NCBI GenBank assembly: GCA_028571685.1
Contig: CM053148.1
Span: 85,768,001 to 85,832,000 of the forward strand
Reading direction: 5' to 3'
Source of the DNA: Heterohyrax brucei
Lineage: Eukaryota; Chordata; Mammalia; Hyracoidea; Procaviidae
DNA length: 64,000 nucleotides
Shown here: piece after piece, positions 54,279 to 63,718 of the stretch
Position numbering within the stretch: position 1 is the stretch's first letter
Layout of the letters: each line of letters opens with the position of its first letter
Program-made: the position numbers and the translations under genes
The notes under the pieces: model-generated
Database searches by the model: none
The model's input: the letters and a program-made list of their open reading frames with translations, nothing else
What the model was told of the DNA's origin: nothing

Positions 54279-54969
54279 TATTCAGTTTACCAAGTCTTCC
54301 TTTTACTCCTCTGAATGAGTCTGGTCATTAGCCACCCACCTCTCATACACTCTTCCAAGGGCTGTATCCACATCTGGGGCTAAGTGGCTAGAAGACACAC
54401 AGGGGAGAGAGATTAGAATAAAAGTAAAAACTTGATGGCTAAGATGAGGAGAAATTAAGCCCATAGCCATTGCTGGTAGGAAGGTAAAATGGTACAGCTG
54501 CTATGTAAAACAGTGCATTCTTAAAAAGTGGATGTAGAATTACCATATGATTGCCATGTGATGCAAAAATTCTATTTCTAGATATACACCGAAAAGAATT
54601 GAAAGCAGGAACTCAAACATTCACTTTGTATACCAACATTCACTGCAGTATTATTTAACATAGCCGAAAGGTAGAAATGACACAAAAATCCATCAACAGA
54701 TAAATGGATAAATAAAACATAGTGTATACATATTATAAGATACTATTCAGCCATAAAGAAAAAGTTTTAATACATGCCATGAAATGAATGAGCCCTAAAA
54801 ACCTTATGTAAGTGATACGAGCCAGACACCAAAGGACAAGTACTGTAGTACCCCCGCTTCTACGAAATATCCAGACTAGGCAAATGTACAGAGACAGAAA
54901 GTAGGTCAGTGAGTCCCAGGGGCTGGAGGTGGGAAGAATCATAAGTTACTACTTAACACCTCTGGAGTT

Positions 54970-55105
54970 TCTATGGGAGGCTTGGTGGCACAGTGGTTAA
55001 GAGCTTTGGCTTCTAACCAAGAGGTCAGTTGTTCAAATTCATCTACCATGCCTTGGAAATCTACATGGGGCAGTTAGTTCTACTCTGCCCCAGGCAACTA
55101 TGAGT
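54970..55105 (+). mobile_element. AfroSINE in L1
   Basis: 'ggcttggtggcacagtggtt' head, 'gttgttcaaattcatc' B box, tail cut to 'gcaactatgagttttttg'. Confidence 0.88.
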
Positions 55106-55161
55106 TTTTTGATTTGGGGAATTTCTCTTTAAGTGTGATGAAAAACTAAATGGATACTAAT

Positions 55162-55591
55162 TGTTATGGGGTACATTGTGCCCCATCTCCCTCTCCCCCT
55201 AAAAATGTGTGTTGTCCATTCGGCTTGGCCATGAATCCCAACAGGGTATGATTTCTCCCATGTATTGTGAATCCTGCCTCTGTGATGCTGATGCGGTAGA
55301 ATGAGCAGCAGTTGCGTTGGTGAGGCAGAACTCAAGCTACAAGCTTGTGGGATATAAAAGAGAGAAGTAAGCAGGAAAAGTCAGGAGCCTCATACCCCCA
55401 AGAGAGCAACACGGAGAGCAGAGGTTCCCATGCCATGATGCCCTCATATTGAATTTGGACTTGTAGCTTACTGGACTGTGATAAGAAAATGAATTTGGAC
55501 TTGTAGCTTACAGATGGTGAAAATAAAATTTTTTTTCTAAAGACATCCACTTGTGGTGTTCCTGTTGGAGCAGTACCAGCTCACTGAGACA
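55162..55591 (+). mobile_element. MaLR-like solo LTR in L1, with internal 40-bp duplication
   Basis: Flanks 'ctaat' (55157-55161) and 'ctagt' (55592-55596) are a 5-bp duplication with one mismatch. 'tgttatggggtacattgtgc' to 'agctcactgagaca'. The 20-base word 'gaatttggacttgtagctta' occurs twice (55451 and 55491), part of a 40-bp tandem duplication. Confidence 0.85.
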
Positions 55592-55684
55592 CTAGTTATG
55601 ACTGTACAGACATTGTGGATATAATGAATGCCTCTGAGCTGTACACTGAAAAATAATTAGAAGTAGTTTTATGTTACGCATATT

Positions 55685-56275
55685 TTACCGTACACACAAG
55701 CAATGGGGGATTCATACCTCCATCTTGGGACCAAACTCCTCTAAACAAAGGATCTCGTCCCTTAGACTTTTAGACCCTTTCAGGTCCTTGCTGCCACAGC
55801 CATGATGATTACTGCCACAAGACTGCCATGGAACCAAGGCACAAAGTAACAGAGCAAAAGAGAAGAAAAGCATGAGTTTCGCCCCCGTAACTGGCCATGA
55901 GGAGACTCTTTGCTCTCCCCTTTTGCCAGAACTAGACGGGCTCTCCTTGTCTTGTGCTCTTTGTCTGTGCGGATGCCCACATTCAAGTTTTGAGTTCCAA
56001 GGTACCTTAAATCCACATCGGGGGACAGCAGAGCCAGAGAATGGATAAACCCACCAGCAGGTGAGTGGTACTCCATATTCTGGTCTTATTCTCAATCCTC
56101 CTGCTACTATTTACTTTTCAGCATCCTAAAATAGCTGCTCCCAACACTTTGCCCAGGTTTTAAAGCTACATTTAGGGAGAAAGATGGCCAAAGTATGATT
56201 ACCCCACCTCAGCCAGAAGAAAAACTCCGTAAGATATTATTTTAAAGCTTTATTATTTTTAATTAACATATGTTG
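55685..56275. other. Unassigned, with a minus-strand small ORF
   Basis: The minus-strand frame 55712-56095 is open for 127 codons, but its first ATG is at 55873. From there 53 codons begin MLFFSFALLLCALVPW, a signal-like hydrophobic start, followed by Cys-Gly-rich residues. The ATG context is weak and no promoter or family is recognised. A retroelement leader is possible. Confidence 0.3.
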
Positions 56276-56281
56276 GAAACC

Positions 56282-56462
56282 AAAAAAAAAAAAAAAAAAA
56301 CCCAAACCTACTGCCTTCAAGTCAAATCCGACTCATAGCAACCCTAGAGCTCTGAGCAGAACTGCCCCATTGAGGTTCCAAGGAGTGCCTGGTGGATTTG
56401 AACTGCCGACCTTTTGTTTAGCAGATGTAGCACTTAACCCACTACGCCACCAGGATTTCCTG
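56282..56462 (-). mobile_element. AfroSINE with long A tail, antisense
   Basis: About 19 A bases precede 'cccaaacctactgccttcaa'. Full length to 'cactacgccaccaggatttc'. (The A run is on the plus strand next to the reversed tail, so it reads as target or expansion, not a true poly-A.). Confidence 0.92.
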
Positions 56463-56528
56463 ATACATGCTGAAGTAGAGTGTACAATGTATATGTATTT
56501 AGTGCTTTAAAGGTATCTCACAGAAGAC

Positions 56529-56698
56529 TGGAAACCGTGGTGGTGGGGTGGTTAAGTGCTACAGCTGCTAACCAAAAGGTCGGTAGTTTCAGTCTGCCAG
56601 GTGCTCCTTGCAAACTTTATGGAACAGTTCTACTCTGTCCCATAGGGTCACTATGAGTTGGAGTCAACTTGATGACACTAGGTTTTTTTTGGGGGGGG
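56529..56698 (+). mobile_element. AfroSINE
   Basis: Complete copy. Its tail runs into T8 then G9 (56682-56699). First of two head-to-tail plus-strand copies. Confidence 0.92.
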
Positions 56699-56702
56699 GT
56701 TA

Positions 56703-56873
56703 GTATAAGACTGGTGGTATAGTGGTTAAAAGCTATGGCTACTAACTGACAGGTTCAGCAATTCAAATCCACCAGGTGCTCCTTGGAAACTGTGGGGGGC
56801 AGTTCTGCTCTGTCCAATGGGGTCACCAAGGGTCATAATTAACTCAAAGTCAATTGGCTTGGGTTTTTTGGCT
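56703..56873 (+). mobile_element. AfroSINE
   Basis: Second tandem plus-strand copy, 'ctggtggtatagtggttaaa' to 'attggcttgggttttttgg'. Confidence 0.92.
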
Positions 56874-57124
56874 TCAGTAGAAGATTAACCAAAATCACAC
56901 TGAAATGCTTTCAAATTATCAGAAGAAAAAGATATTACCTAACATTGCAAGAAAGAAAACTAGAGAGCAATATAACCATAAGTATAGATGTAAAAACCTT
57001 TGCAAGTATTTTAATCAATTAAAACATACCGAATAATAATACTGATACAACATTGTCAAGTGGGGCTTTTGTCAGTAACGGAAGCTTGAAAGATGCTTAA
57101 TATCATTAGTAATTAAACTGAAAA

Positions 57125-57296
57125 AAACTAAGTTGCCCTCCAGGGGATTCCAATTCACAGTGACCCTGTAGGGCAGAGCAGAACTCCCCCATAGGATTTC
57201 TAAAGCTGTAACTTCTACAAAAACAGACTGTCACATCTTTCTGCTGCAGATTGATTGCTAGGGTCAACTGATGACTGTGCCACCAGGACCGCTGCA
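57125..57296 (-). mobile_element. AfroSINE, long form, antisense
   Basis: 'ccaggggattccaattcaca' tail, 'acagactgtcacatctttct' insert, 'gactgtgccaccaggaccgc' head. Confidence 0.88.
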
Positions 57297-57298
57297 TT

Positions 57299-57455
57299 AA
57301 CCCACTGTGATCGAGTTGATTCCAACTCATAGCAACACTATCTGACAGAGTAGAACTGCTTCACAGAGTTTGCATGGAGCACCTGGCAGATTCAAACTGC
57401 CGATCTTTTGGTTAGCAGCCACAGCTCTTAACCACTAAGCCACAAGGTTTCCCAA
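57299..57455 (-). mobile_element. AfroSINE, antisense
   Basis: 'gatcgagttgattccaactc' tail to 'ctaagccacaaggtttccc'. Head-to-tail with the preceding antisense copy. Confidence 0.92.
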
Positions 57456-57487
57456 AACACTTACCAGAATTTTTTTTTTTTTTAATG

Positions 57488-57652
57488 ACAATTTCAGAAA
57501 CCCTGACAGTATAGTGGTTTAGTGCTACAGCTGCTAACCAAGAGGTTGACAGTTCAAACCCACCAGGCATTCCTTGAAAACCCCTTGGGCAGTTAGTTTT
57601 ACTGTGTCCTATGGGTTGCTATGAGTTGGAATGGACTCAGTGGCAGTGGGTT
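57488..57652 (+). mobile_element. AfroSINE
   Basis: Separated from the two antisense copies by a T13 run. 'gaaaccctgacagtatagtg' to 'cagtggcagtgggtttcc'. Its tail joins a truncated LTR. Confidence 0.92.
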
Positions 57653-57657
57653 TCCAG

Positions 57658-57940
57658 TCCTTTCCAGAGGATGAGGTCTGCTGCTTTCCCAGCAATCTGA
57701 GGTCCCCAACTCTCAGCTTGCTTCCTTTTCCTTTGTATCTCTAGAGACTGCCTCAAGGCAGAGTACAATCTTACACTTGGACTCCTGCCCCACCAACCCA
57801 ACTGCTGCCCATCCTCCTTAATTAACATCATAGAGGCAGGGTTTACAACACAGAGGAACTTCACACAACAGCAGGAATTAGGGCCTTGCCAAACAGCTGC
57901 ATACATTTTTGTGGAGAACACAACTCAATCTGTGACAACT
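57658..57940 (-). mobile_element. MaLR-like LTR, 5' part only, antisense
   Basis: 'ctttccagaggatgaggtct' to 'caactcaatctgtgaca'. The half that would carry the LTR 3' end is missing, replaced by the SINE at 57488. Confidence 0.82.
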
Positions 57941-58269
57941 GCATGCAATTTACTAGCAGTAAGAAACTGTAATGGAGGAAACTATAAGGGGAAGAAACAT
58001 TCCAGTGCAATGAATTCCAAAAATACAAAATATGCATGCAGTAGGTTTGATTGTCTTTTTGGTTTTTTAATATGAAAAAACTTCAGCTAATTACTAGGGA
58101 TGGGGAAAGAAAATTTGAATAATTATTAAGGGGTGTTCTCTTCTTTATTAGGAAAACTATATTGAAAGTCTCCCCCCAAGTTGACATATAAATCAATTGC
58201 CATCTCAATCAATGGAATAGACTCTAAAAATCATTCCAGATAGATATTAGAATTTCCTGTATGATTATT

Positions 58270-58419
58270 AAAACAAACCCACTGCTGTTGTGTCAATTCC
58301 AACTCATAGCGACCCCACAGGACAGAGCAGAACTGCCCCATAAAGTTTCCAAGGAACACCTGATGGATCAGAACTGCTGATCTTTTGGTTGGCTGGTGTA
58401 GCACTACCCCATCAAGGTT
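58270..58419 (-). mobile_element. AfroSINE in L1 ORF2, antisense
   Basis: Flanks 'cctgtatgatta' (58256-58267) and 'cctgtataatta' (58420-58431) are a duplication with one mismatch. 'gttgtgtcaattccaactca' to 'gtagcactaccccatcaagg'. Confidence 0.93.
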
Positions 58420-58884
58420 CCTGTATAATTACTACTATGCTTCTAATCCCTGGAGAAGAGACACATCATTTAATAAGGTTGGGTTAGCTTCTCAGCACTG
58501 GAATATAAGAAGTCACACGCATCGTCACTCTGTAAGTTACCACAAATTCCTCTGATATCAAAGATTTACGTGTTGAAAATAAGACCATAAAGTTCAGAAG
58601 AAAATACGAGCCTTCTTTTATGATCCTAGAGTTTGGGAAGATCTTCCTAAACATAAATATCCAAAATGCTGAAGATACAAACTAACACATTTGACTACAT
58701 AAAAATGTTAACTATCCATGAGGCAAAAATTTTACTAGAAAGAAATTCAAATAATAAACAACATACTAGGTGAAAGGAAATCCACGACAAGAACGGCAAA
58801 GAGCTAATTTTCTTAAAAGAGCTCTTCCAGAAGTTCATAAAGACAAAACAATCAACCAATAGAAAACACCACAAAGAGCTTAGA

Positions 58885-59047
58885 AAACCAAACCCACTGC
58901 CATCGAGTCAGGTCTGACTCATTGTGACCCTAATGGTCAGAGTAGAACCGTCCCGTAGAGTTTCCAAGGAATACCTGGTGGATTTGAACTGCTGACCTTT
59001 GGGTTAGCAGATGCAGCACTTAACCCACTATGCCACCAGGGTTTCCA
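58885..59047 (-). mobile_element. AfroSINE in L1 ORF2, antisense, perfect 14-bp duplication
   Basis: 'acaaagagcttaga' occurs at 58871-58884 and 59048-59061 without a mismatch. The SINE is near consensus ('ccatcgagtcaggtctgact' to 'ctatgccaccagggtttcc'), so it is relatively young. Confidence 0.95.
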
Positions 59048-59193
59048 ACAAAGAGCTTAGAGTGGCAATAAATTCTTTTTTAAAAAATGCAAATGACCTA
59101 TAAAATGGAAAATGAGCCAAGTTCACTTAGAGAAATAAATGTTAAGTAAAAATAATGTGTCATTTTTCAGACAGACAAGAAGACGAAAGCTCG

Positions 59194-59357
59194 TTGATAC
59201 CGCCCATGTCCACTGTAGGCCTCCTAATGTGGAAAACATGGAAGACAGAGGCGTCTAACTTGAGGCGAGCAGGAGTTGATGCTGTCCATGTGCACTGCAG
59301 GCCTCCTAAGGAAGAAAATGTAGAAGATAGAGGCGTCTAACTTGAGGCGAGCAGGAG
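59194..59357. repeat. 82-bp tandem repeat, two copies
   Basis: Unit 1 59194-59275, unit 2 59276-59357. The second half of each unit is identical over 'gaggcgtctaacttgaggcg' and 'agcaggag'. The first halves differ at several sites. 82 is not a multiple of three, so the 61-codon ORF across it changes frame between units. Confidence 0.93.
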
Positions 59358-59391
59358 TTGCCTTATATGGGAGTAGGCGCTACTCTGAGAA

Positions 59392-59600
59392 TCCCTGAAC
59401 AGCACAAATGGTTACTGCACTGGGCTGCTAAGCAAGAGTTTGGTAATTCAAGTTTACCCAAGAGATTCTTTGAAAGAAAGGCTTAGTGATCTACTTCCAA
59501 AACATCAGTCTTTGAAAATCCCATGCAGAACAGTTCTTCTCTGACACACATGGTGTGGCCACGAGTCAGAATCAGCTAGATGGAAACTGGCTTACTGCCC
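59392..59600 (+). mobile_element. AfroSINE, long form
   Basis: 'atggttactgcactgggctg' head, 'aggcttagtgatctacttcc' insert, 'gccacgagtcagaatcagct' tail. Confidence 0.8.
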
Positions 59601-59704
59601 CAGCCTGTTGTTACAAAATGCAGAATGTGCAGCCCTGGGCACCTTGAATGTGAACCAGAGAACGCCAGGCTCGCACTGGAAACTCCACTCTGACTTTCAT
59701 CAGC

Positions 59705-59820
59705 CTGCTACAGTGATTCCCAAACTTTGGCAAGCATCAGAATTACTTGGAAGATATTAAAGCATAGATCGCTGTCCCCTCTCACTGAGTTTCTGAGTCA
59801 GGAGGTCTGAGGTGTGTATC
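59705..59820 (+). mobile_element. MER5-type hAT fragment
   Basis: 'gattcccaaactttggcaag', 'catcagaattacttggaaga', 'tttctgagtcaggaggtctg' are MER5 core words. Confidence 0.8.
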
Positions 59821-59821
59821 A

Positions 59822-60000
59822 TCAGTCAGTTTGTCATACTGTGAGGGCTTGTATGTGGCTGTGATTCTGGAAGCTATGGCACCAGTATGTCACCTATGGT
59901 GGACAGATTTTAGTGGACCTTCTAGACTAAGGCTGGGAAGAATGGCCTGGAGATCTATCTTCAAACATTAGCCAGTGAAAACCCTATGGCTCACAATAAA
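59822..60000 (+). mobile_element. RTE-5'-derived composite SINE piece
   Basis: 'cagtttgtcatactgtgagg', 'gattctggaagctatggcac', 'tggcctggagatctatcttc', 'attagccagtgaaaacccta'. Parallels 62205-62400. Lacks its own RTE tail. Confidence 0.7.
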
Positions 60001-60021
60001 ATGTTATTTAATATAGTGCTG

Positions 60022-60186
60022 GAGGAGTCCTGCTGGCGCAGTGGTTAGACACTCTGCTACCAAGCCAAAGGTGGGCAGTTTGAACCTACCAGCCCCTCCT
60101 TGGAAACACCATGGGGCTGTTCTACTCTGTCCTATAGGGATGCTACGAGCTGGAATTGACTTGACAGCAAGGGAGTGTTTTTTTAG
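60022..60186 (+). mobile_element. AfroSINE
   Basis: 'gtcctgctggcgcagtggtt' to 'gacttgacagcaagggagtg' with a T run. Confidence 0.92.
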
Positions 60187-60195
60187 TTCAGCATC

Positions 60196-60680
60196 TGTCT
60201 TATTCATCTAGTGAAGCTTTAACAGGGAAATACCACAAGCATATCACTTTAAAAAGAGAAATTTTATTTGTCACAGTCCAGTAAGCTAAAAGTCCAATTT
60301 TGAGTGTCATCTCCAAGGAAAGGCTTTCTCTGCAGGCTATGGAGGAAGGTCCTTGTCATCAGTCTTCCCCTGGAATGGAACCTTCTGAGGCACAGGGACC
60401 CTGGTCCATTTCAAAGGATGTACTCAGCTCCCAGCACCACTTCTTGATAGCATGAGGTCCCCAAATCTCTCTGCCTTCTTCTTTCCTTTATATCTCAAGA
60501 GACTTCCTTAAGACACAAAACAACCTTACACACCGAGTCCTGCCTCACCAACAGAAATGCCACCCATCCTCCCTCATTAACATCATAGGGACAAGGGTTA
60601 CAACATACCCATTACTGGGAATCAAGGTCCAGTCTAACTTCTACACACATTCTTTGGGGAACACAATTCAATCCCTGACA
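60196..60680 (-). mobile_element. MaLR-like solo LTR, antisense
   Basis: 'tgtcttattcatctagtgaa' to 'acacaattcaatccctgaca'. Flanking 5-mers 'gcatc' and 'gtcga' do not match, so the original duplication is lost or the ends are rearranged. Confidence 0.87.
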
Positions 60681-60748
60681 GTCGAAAACTGAAATTAATA
60701 AAACATTAATGGAAAAGCTAAAAATAAGATGAAAAATAGTGAAGGTGC

Positions 60749-61273
60749 TGTTTCAGTCAGCTTGTGCTGCTCTAACAGAAATACCACAGCATGAATGGCT
60801 TTAATGAAGAAAGGTTTATTCTTACAAAGTCTGGTAGGCTACAAGTCCAAGTTCAGGATGTCCGCTCCAGGGGAAGGCTTTCCCCCTTGTCGGCTCTGGA
60901 GGAAATTCCAATATCGCATCAGTCTTTGTCCAGGGAGCATCTTGGCGCAGGAACCTCAGGTCTGAAGGATGCACTCTTCTCCACATGCAGCTTTCTTGGT
61001 GGTGTGAGGTTCCCAATTCTCTGCTTGCTTCCCTTTCACTTTATCTCTTGCAGGATGAAAAGATTAAGGGTGGGGCAAGCAATACACCAGGGAAACACCC
61101 TTTACAGTGGAGCACAGAGGTGATCCTGTGAAGGGATTTAGAGTCTCGCCTGAATTTTTTAACATACAGCACAGCAGAATCACAAAATGGAGGACAATCA
61201 CAAAATATTGGGAATCCTAGCCCAGCCACATGACTACACATATTTTTTGGGGGACACGATTCAATCCATGACA
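60749..61273 (-). mobile_element. MaLR-like solo LTR variant, antisense, perfect 5-bp duplication
   Basis: 'ggtgc' at 60744-60748 and 61274-61278. 'tgtttcagtcagcttgtgct' to 'cacgattcaatccatgaca'. Carries the 'gaagggatttagagtctcgc' segment that marks the same variant as 39062. The 110-codon plus-strand ORF is LTR sequence. Confidence 0.9.
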
Positions 61274-61529
61274 GGTGCCCAATAAATACACAACGAAGAA
61301 GAGTCAAGCAGTATCAACCTCTTCCATGCCTTGTCTTTCATCACCATTTTAATTTTCTCTCCGACGTCTCAAGAACAGTTAGCATCATTATATAATCTAC
61401 AATTTTAATATTTATGTTTCGTGTGATAATTCTCTAACTCAATCGTTCCTCAGTAACCATGAACTGAGTTTTATGACTGATACCACCATTCCTATGAATT
61501 CTGGAAAAGGGACATGCCAGCAACAACAA

Positions 61530-61752
61530 GTCACAGTTGTTGTTAGGTACTGTGGAGTTGACTTCCACTCACTGTGACTCTACGTAACAGAGCAGAACTT
61601 CCCCTTACGGCTTCCTAGGCGGTAATCCCTGCGGGCTTAATGTTAATCTTTACAAAAGCTTGCCACCAAGCCTTTCTCTCTTGGAGCTGCTGAGTGGATT
61701 GAAACAGACAACCTTTCACTTAGCAGCCAAGCCCTTATCAGTGTGCCAACAC
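61530..61752 (-). mobile_element. AfroSINE, long variant, antisense
   Basis: 'gttgttgttaggtactgtgg' tail, 'gcttgccaccaagcctttct' insert, 'agccaagcccttatcagtgt' head. Confidence 0.8.
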
Positions 61753-61754
61753 TG

Positions 61755-62145
61755 GTTGTTGTTGTTAGGTGCTTTCAAGCTCATTCCGACTCAGTTTTGT
61801 GTACCACAAAACAAAATAGTGTTCCATCCTGTGCCATGCTCACAATCACTGTTACGCTTTAGCCCATTGTTGCAGCCACTGTGACAGTCCATCTCACTGA
61901 GGGTCTTCCCTTTTCCTGCTGACCCTCTGCTTTGCCAAGCATGATATTCTTCTCCAGGCACTGATCCCCGCTGAAAATATGTCCAAAGTATATCAGGCAT
62001 AGTCTTGCACCCACACTTCTGAGGAGCATTCTGGTTGTACTTCTTTCAAGTCCAAGTTGTTCATTCTTTTGGCAGTCCCTGATATTTAAATATTCTTCAC
62101 CAACGCTATAGTTCAAATGTGTCAATTCTTCAGCCTTCCTTGTGT
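61755..62145 (-). mobile_element. RTE 3' end, antisense
   Basis: 'gttgttgttaggtgctttca', 'gcccattgttgcagccactg', 'gaggagcattctggttgtac', 'ttcttcaccaacgctatagt' in RTE order. Confidence 0.9.
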
Positions 62146-62204
62146 CACCGCGGCTTCTTTAATCATAATATGGTGGGGCTGAGAATTCCCTCCTCCGCTT
62201 GCCT

Positions 62205-62590
62205 GCCAGTTTGTCATGCTGTGGTGGCTTGTATTTTGCTGTGATGTCAGAAGCTGTACCACTGCTGTTTGAAATACCAGCAGAATCACCCACAGTGGAC
62301 AAACTATGACTAGGAAGACAGGTGAGTAGACTTTCCAGACCAGGACTAAGAAGAAAGCCTTCACAGTGACGTCCTTCTGAAATTTAGCCAATGAAAACCC
62401 AACAGAATCATAACAGTATCATGTTGAAAGATGAGGCCCCTGGGTTGGAAGGTTCCCAGCATAACATAAAGGCTGCAACAATAAACTACAGCATGCCAAC
62501 ACCTATGATGATCGGTAGACAGGCAACATTTCTTTCTGTTGTGTATGGGCTCACTATGAGTCATAAACAATGCTTCATGGCCAGAGTGTA
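62205..62590 (+). mobile_element. Composite SINE of RTE 5' and 3' ends
   Basis: 5' blocks 'ccagtttgtcatgctgtggt', 'gatgaggcccctgggttgga' and 'aggttcccagcataac' look like RTE 5' region; the end 'ctcactatgagtcataaaca' is the RTE tail. The coding middle is absent. Confidence 0.65.
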
Positions 62591-62594
62591 CCTG

Positions 62595-63355
62595 ACACAA
62601 GCATAATTTTGAGGAAGAAGTGGAAATTATAAAAGTGGAATGGGAACTTAATGAATTCAGTCTGGGCATGACCTTCATGGCTTTCAGGCAGCTAGGTCAG
62701 CCTGGCATTTCAATATGCAAACCTACTACTGTTGTAAGGTACGAGGCCAGCTCTGCGGGGAGAGAGCCATGCAAGAGGTCCAACCCAATCTTCCATTTCT
62801 CTTTAGAGTCATAAAAAGTTGAACCAGGAGACAAATATTTATACGTCCTGGAATTTTTTTTTTAATTAAAAGCATTCCAAAACATAACAATATCTCACAT
62901 TATTCTTCAATGTAAAAGAATAAAATAGGACTCAGAATTGTAAAGAACAGTGTAACTTCTCATTCTTCCAACAAGCCTATAGAGGACATATAGCTACCGT
63001 CTTTCAAAGAGTTACTCCACCAAAGGCACTGATACTCTACTCTGTAAAGATTTAATCATTTGAAGGAAATCATAAAACTTGACCATCCACATCAAAAAAG
63101 ACTCAAAATTTTATGTGTCAAACGATGAAAACCAAAGCATTTCTTTACAGTCTGGAAACAGTCATCCTTTCTGTTCAGCAGACCAAAAATGTCTTACATA
63201 GTTGTCATGTGTCAGGTGTGAACAAGCATAACAGTATTTCTGTTACATTCCTGGTTGATTCCAGTCAGTCAGTGTTCATCCTCCTACACACAAATCACAC
63301 TAGGTCTTTTTCTTAGTCACTTGAACCCTTATGTTACAGTGATTATTTCAGTTGT
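62595..63355. other. Repeat-poor stretch
   Basis: No element recognised; a 67-codon ORF at 63113 has no other support. Confidence 0.4.
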
Positions 63356-63357
63356 TG

Positions 63358-63485
63358 CTCAGCTGCTAACCAAATGGTTGACAGCTTGAATCCACCCGCC
63401 ACTCCTTGGAAACCCGATGGGGGCAGTGTTACTCTGTCCTGTAGGGTCACTATGAGTCAAAATTCACTCTACAGTAATTGAGCTA
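63358..63485 (+). mobile_element. AfroSINE, 5'-truncated
   Basis: Starts 'gctcagctgctaaccaaatg' and ends 'cactatgagtcaaaattcac'. Confidence 0.9.
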
Positions 63486-63530
63486 CACCAGAATGACAAT
63501 CCTCTAAGTTTTCTACATCTATCCAATGAG

Positions 63531-63698
63531 CTGGAAACCCTGGTGGCACAGTGACTAAGTGCTACAGCTGCTAACCAGAAGGTAGGCAGTTCAAATGTGC
63601 CAGGCACTCACTAGGAACACTATGGGTCAGTTCTGTCCTGTAGGGTTGCTATGAGTCAAAAATTAACTCAACAGCACTGGATGTGGTTTGGTTTTTGG
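63531..63698 (+). mobile_element. AfroSINE with 11-bp target duplication
   Basis: 'tatccaatgag' at 63520-63530 and 63699-63709, perfect. Complete short form, 'ctggaaaccctggtggcaca' to 'ggatgtggtttggttttt'. Confidence 0.95.
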
Positions 63699-63718
63699 TA
63701 TCCAATGAGTTACTTTGG

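Larger units (their letters stand above)
54465..55680 (+). mobile_element. L1 ORF2 end and 3'UTR, sense, split by SINE and LTR
   Basis: 'ggtacagctgctatgtaaaa', 'ttcactgcagtattatttaa', 'atactattcagccataaaga', 'tgagtcccaggggctggagg', then 'aatttctctttaagtgtgat' after the SINE, and 'gaatgcctctgagctgtaca' after the LTR. Continuous L1 once insertions are removed. Confidence 0.82.
56880..59150 (+). mobile_element. L1 ORF2, sense, in several pieces
   Basis: Pieces 56880-57115, 57945-58260, 58430-58870 and 59062-59150. Words such as 'gtcaagtggggcttttgtca', 'caattgccatctcaatcaat', 'tggaaagactataaagttc'-like text ('aagaccataaagttcagaag') and 'catttgactacataaaaatg' fit L1 ORF2. Many stops. Confidence 0.75.

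Noticed and set aside
59155..59340. 61-codon ORF over the 82-bp tandem
   Set aside because: The unit length shifts frame between copies, so no protein repeat is encoded.
60791..61123. 110-codon plus-strand ORF
   Set aside because: Lies wholly inside an antisense MaLR-like LTR and recurs in part in the related copy at 39062.
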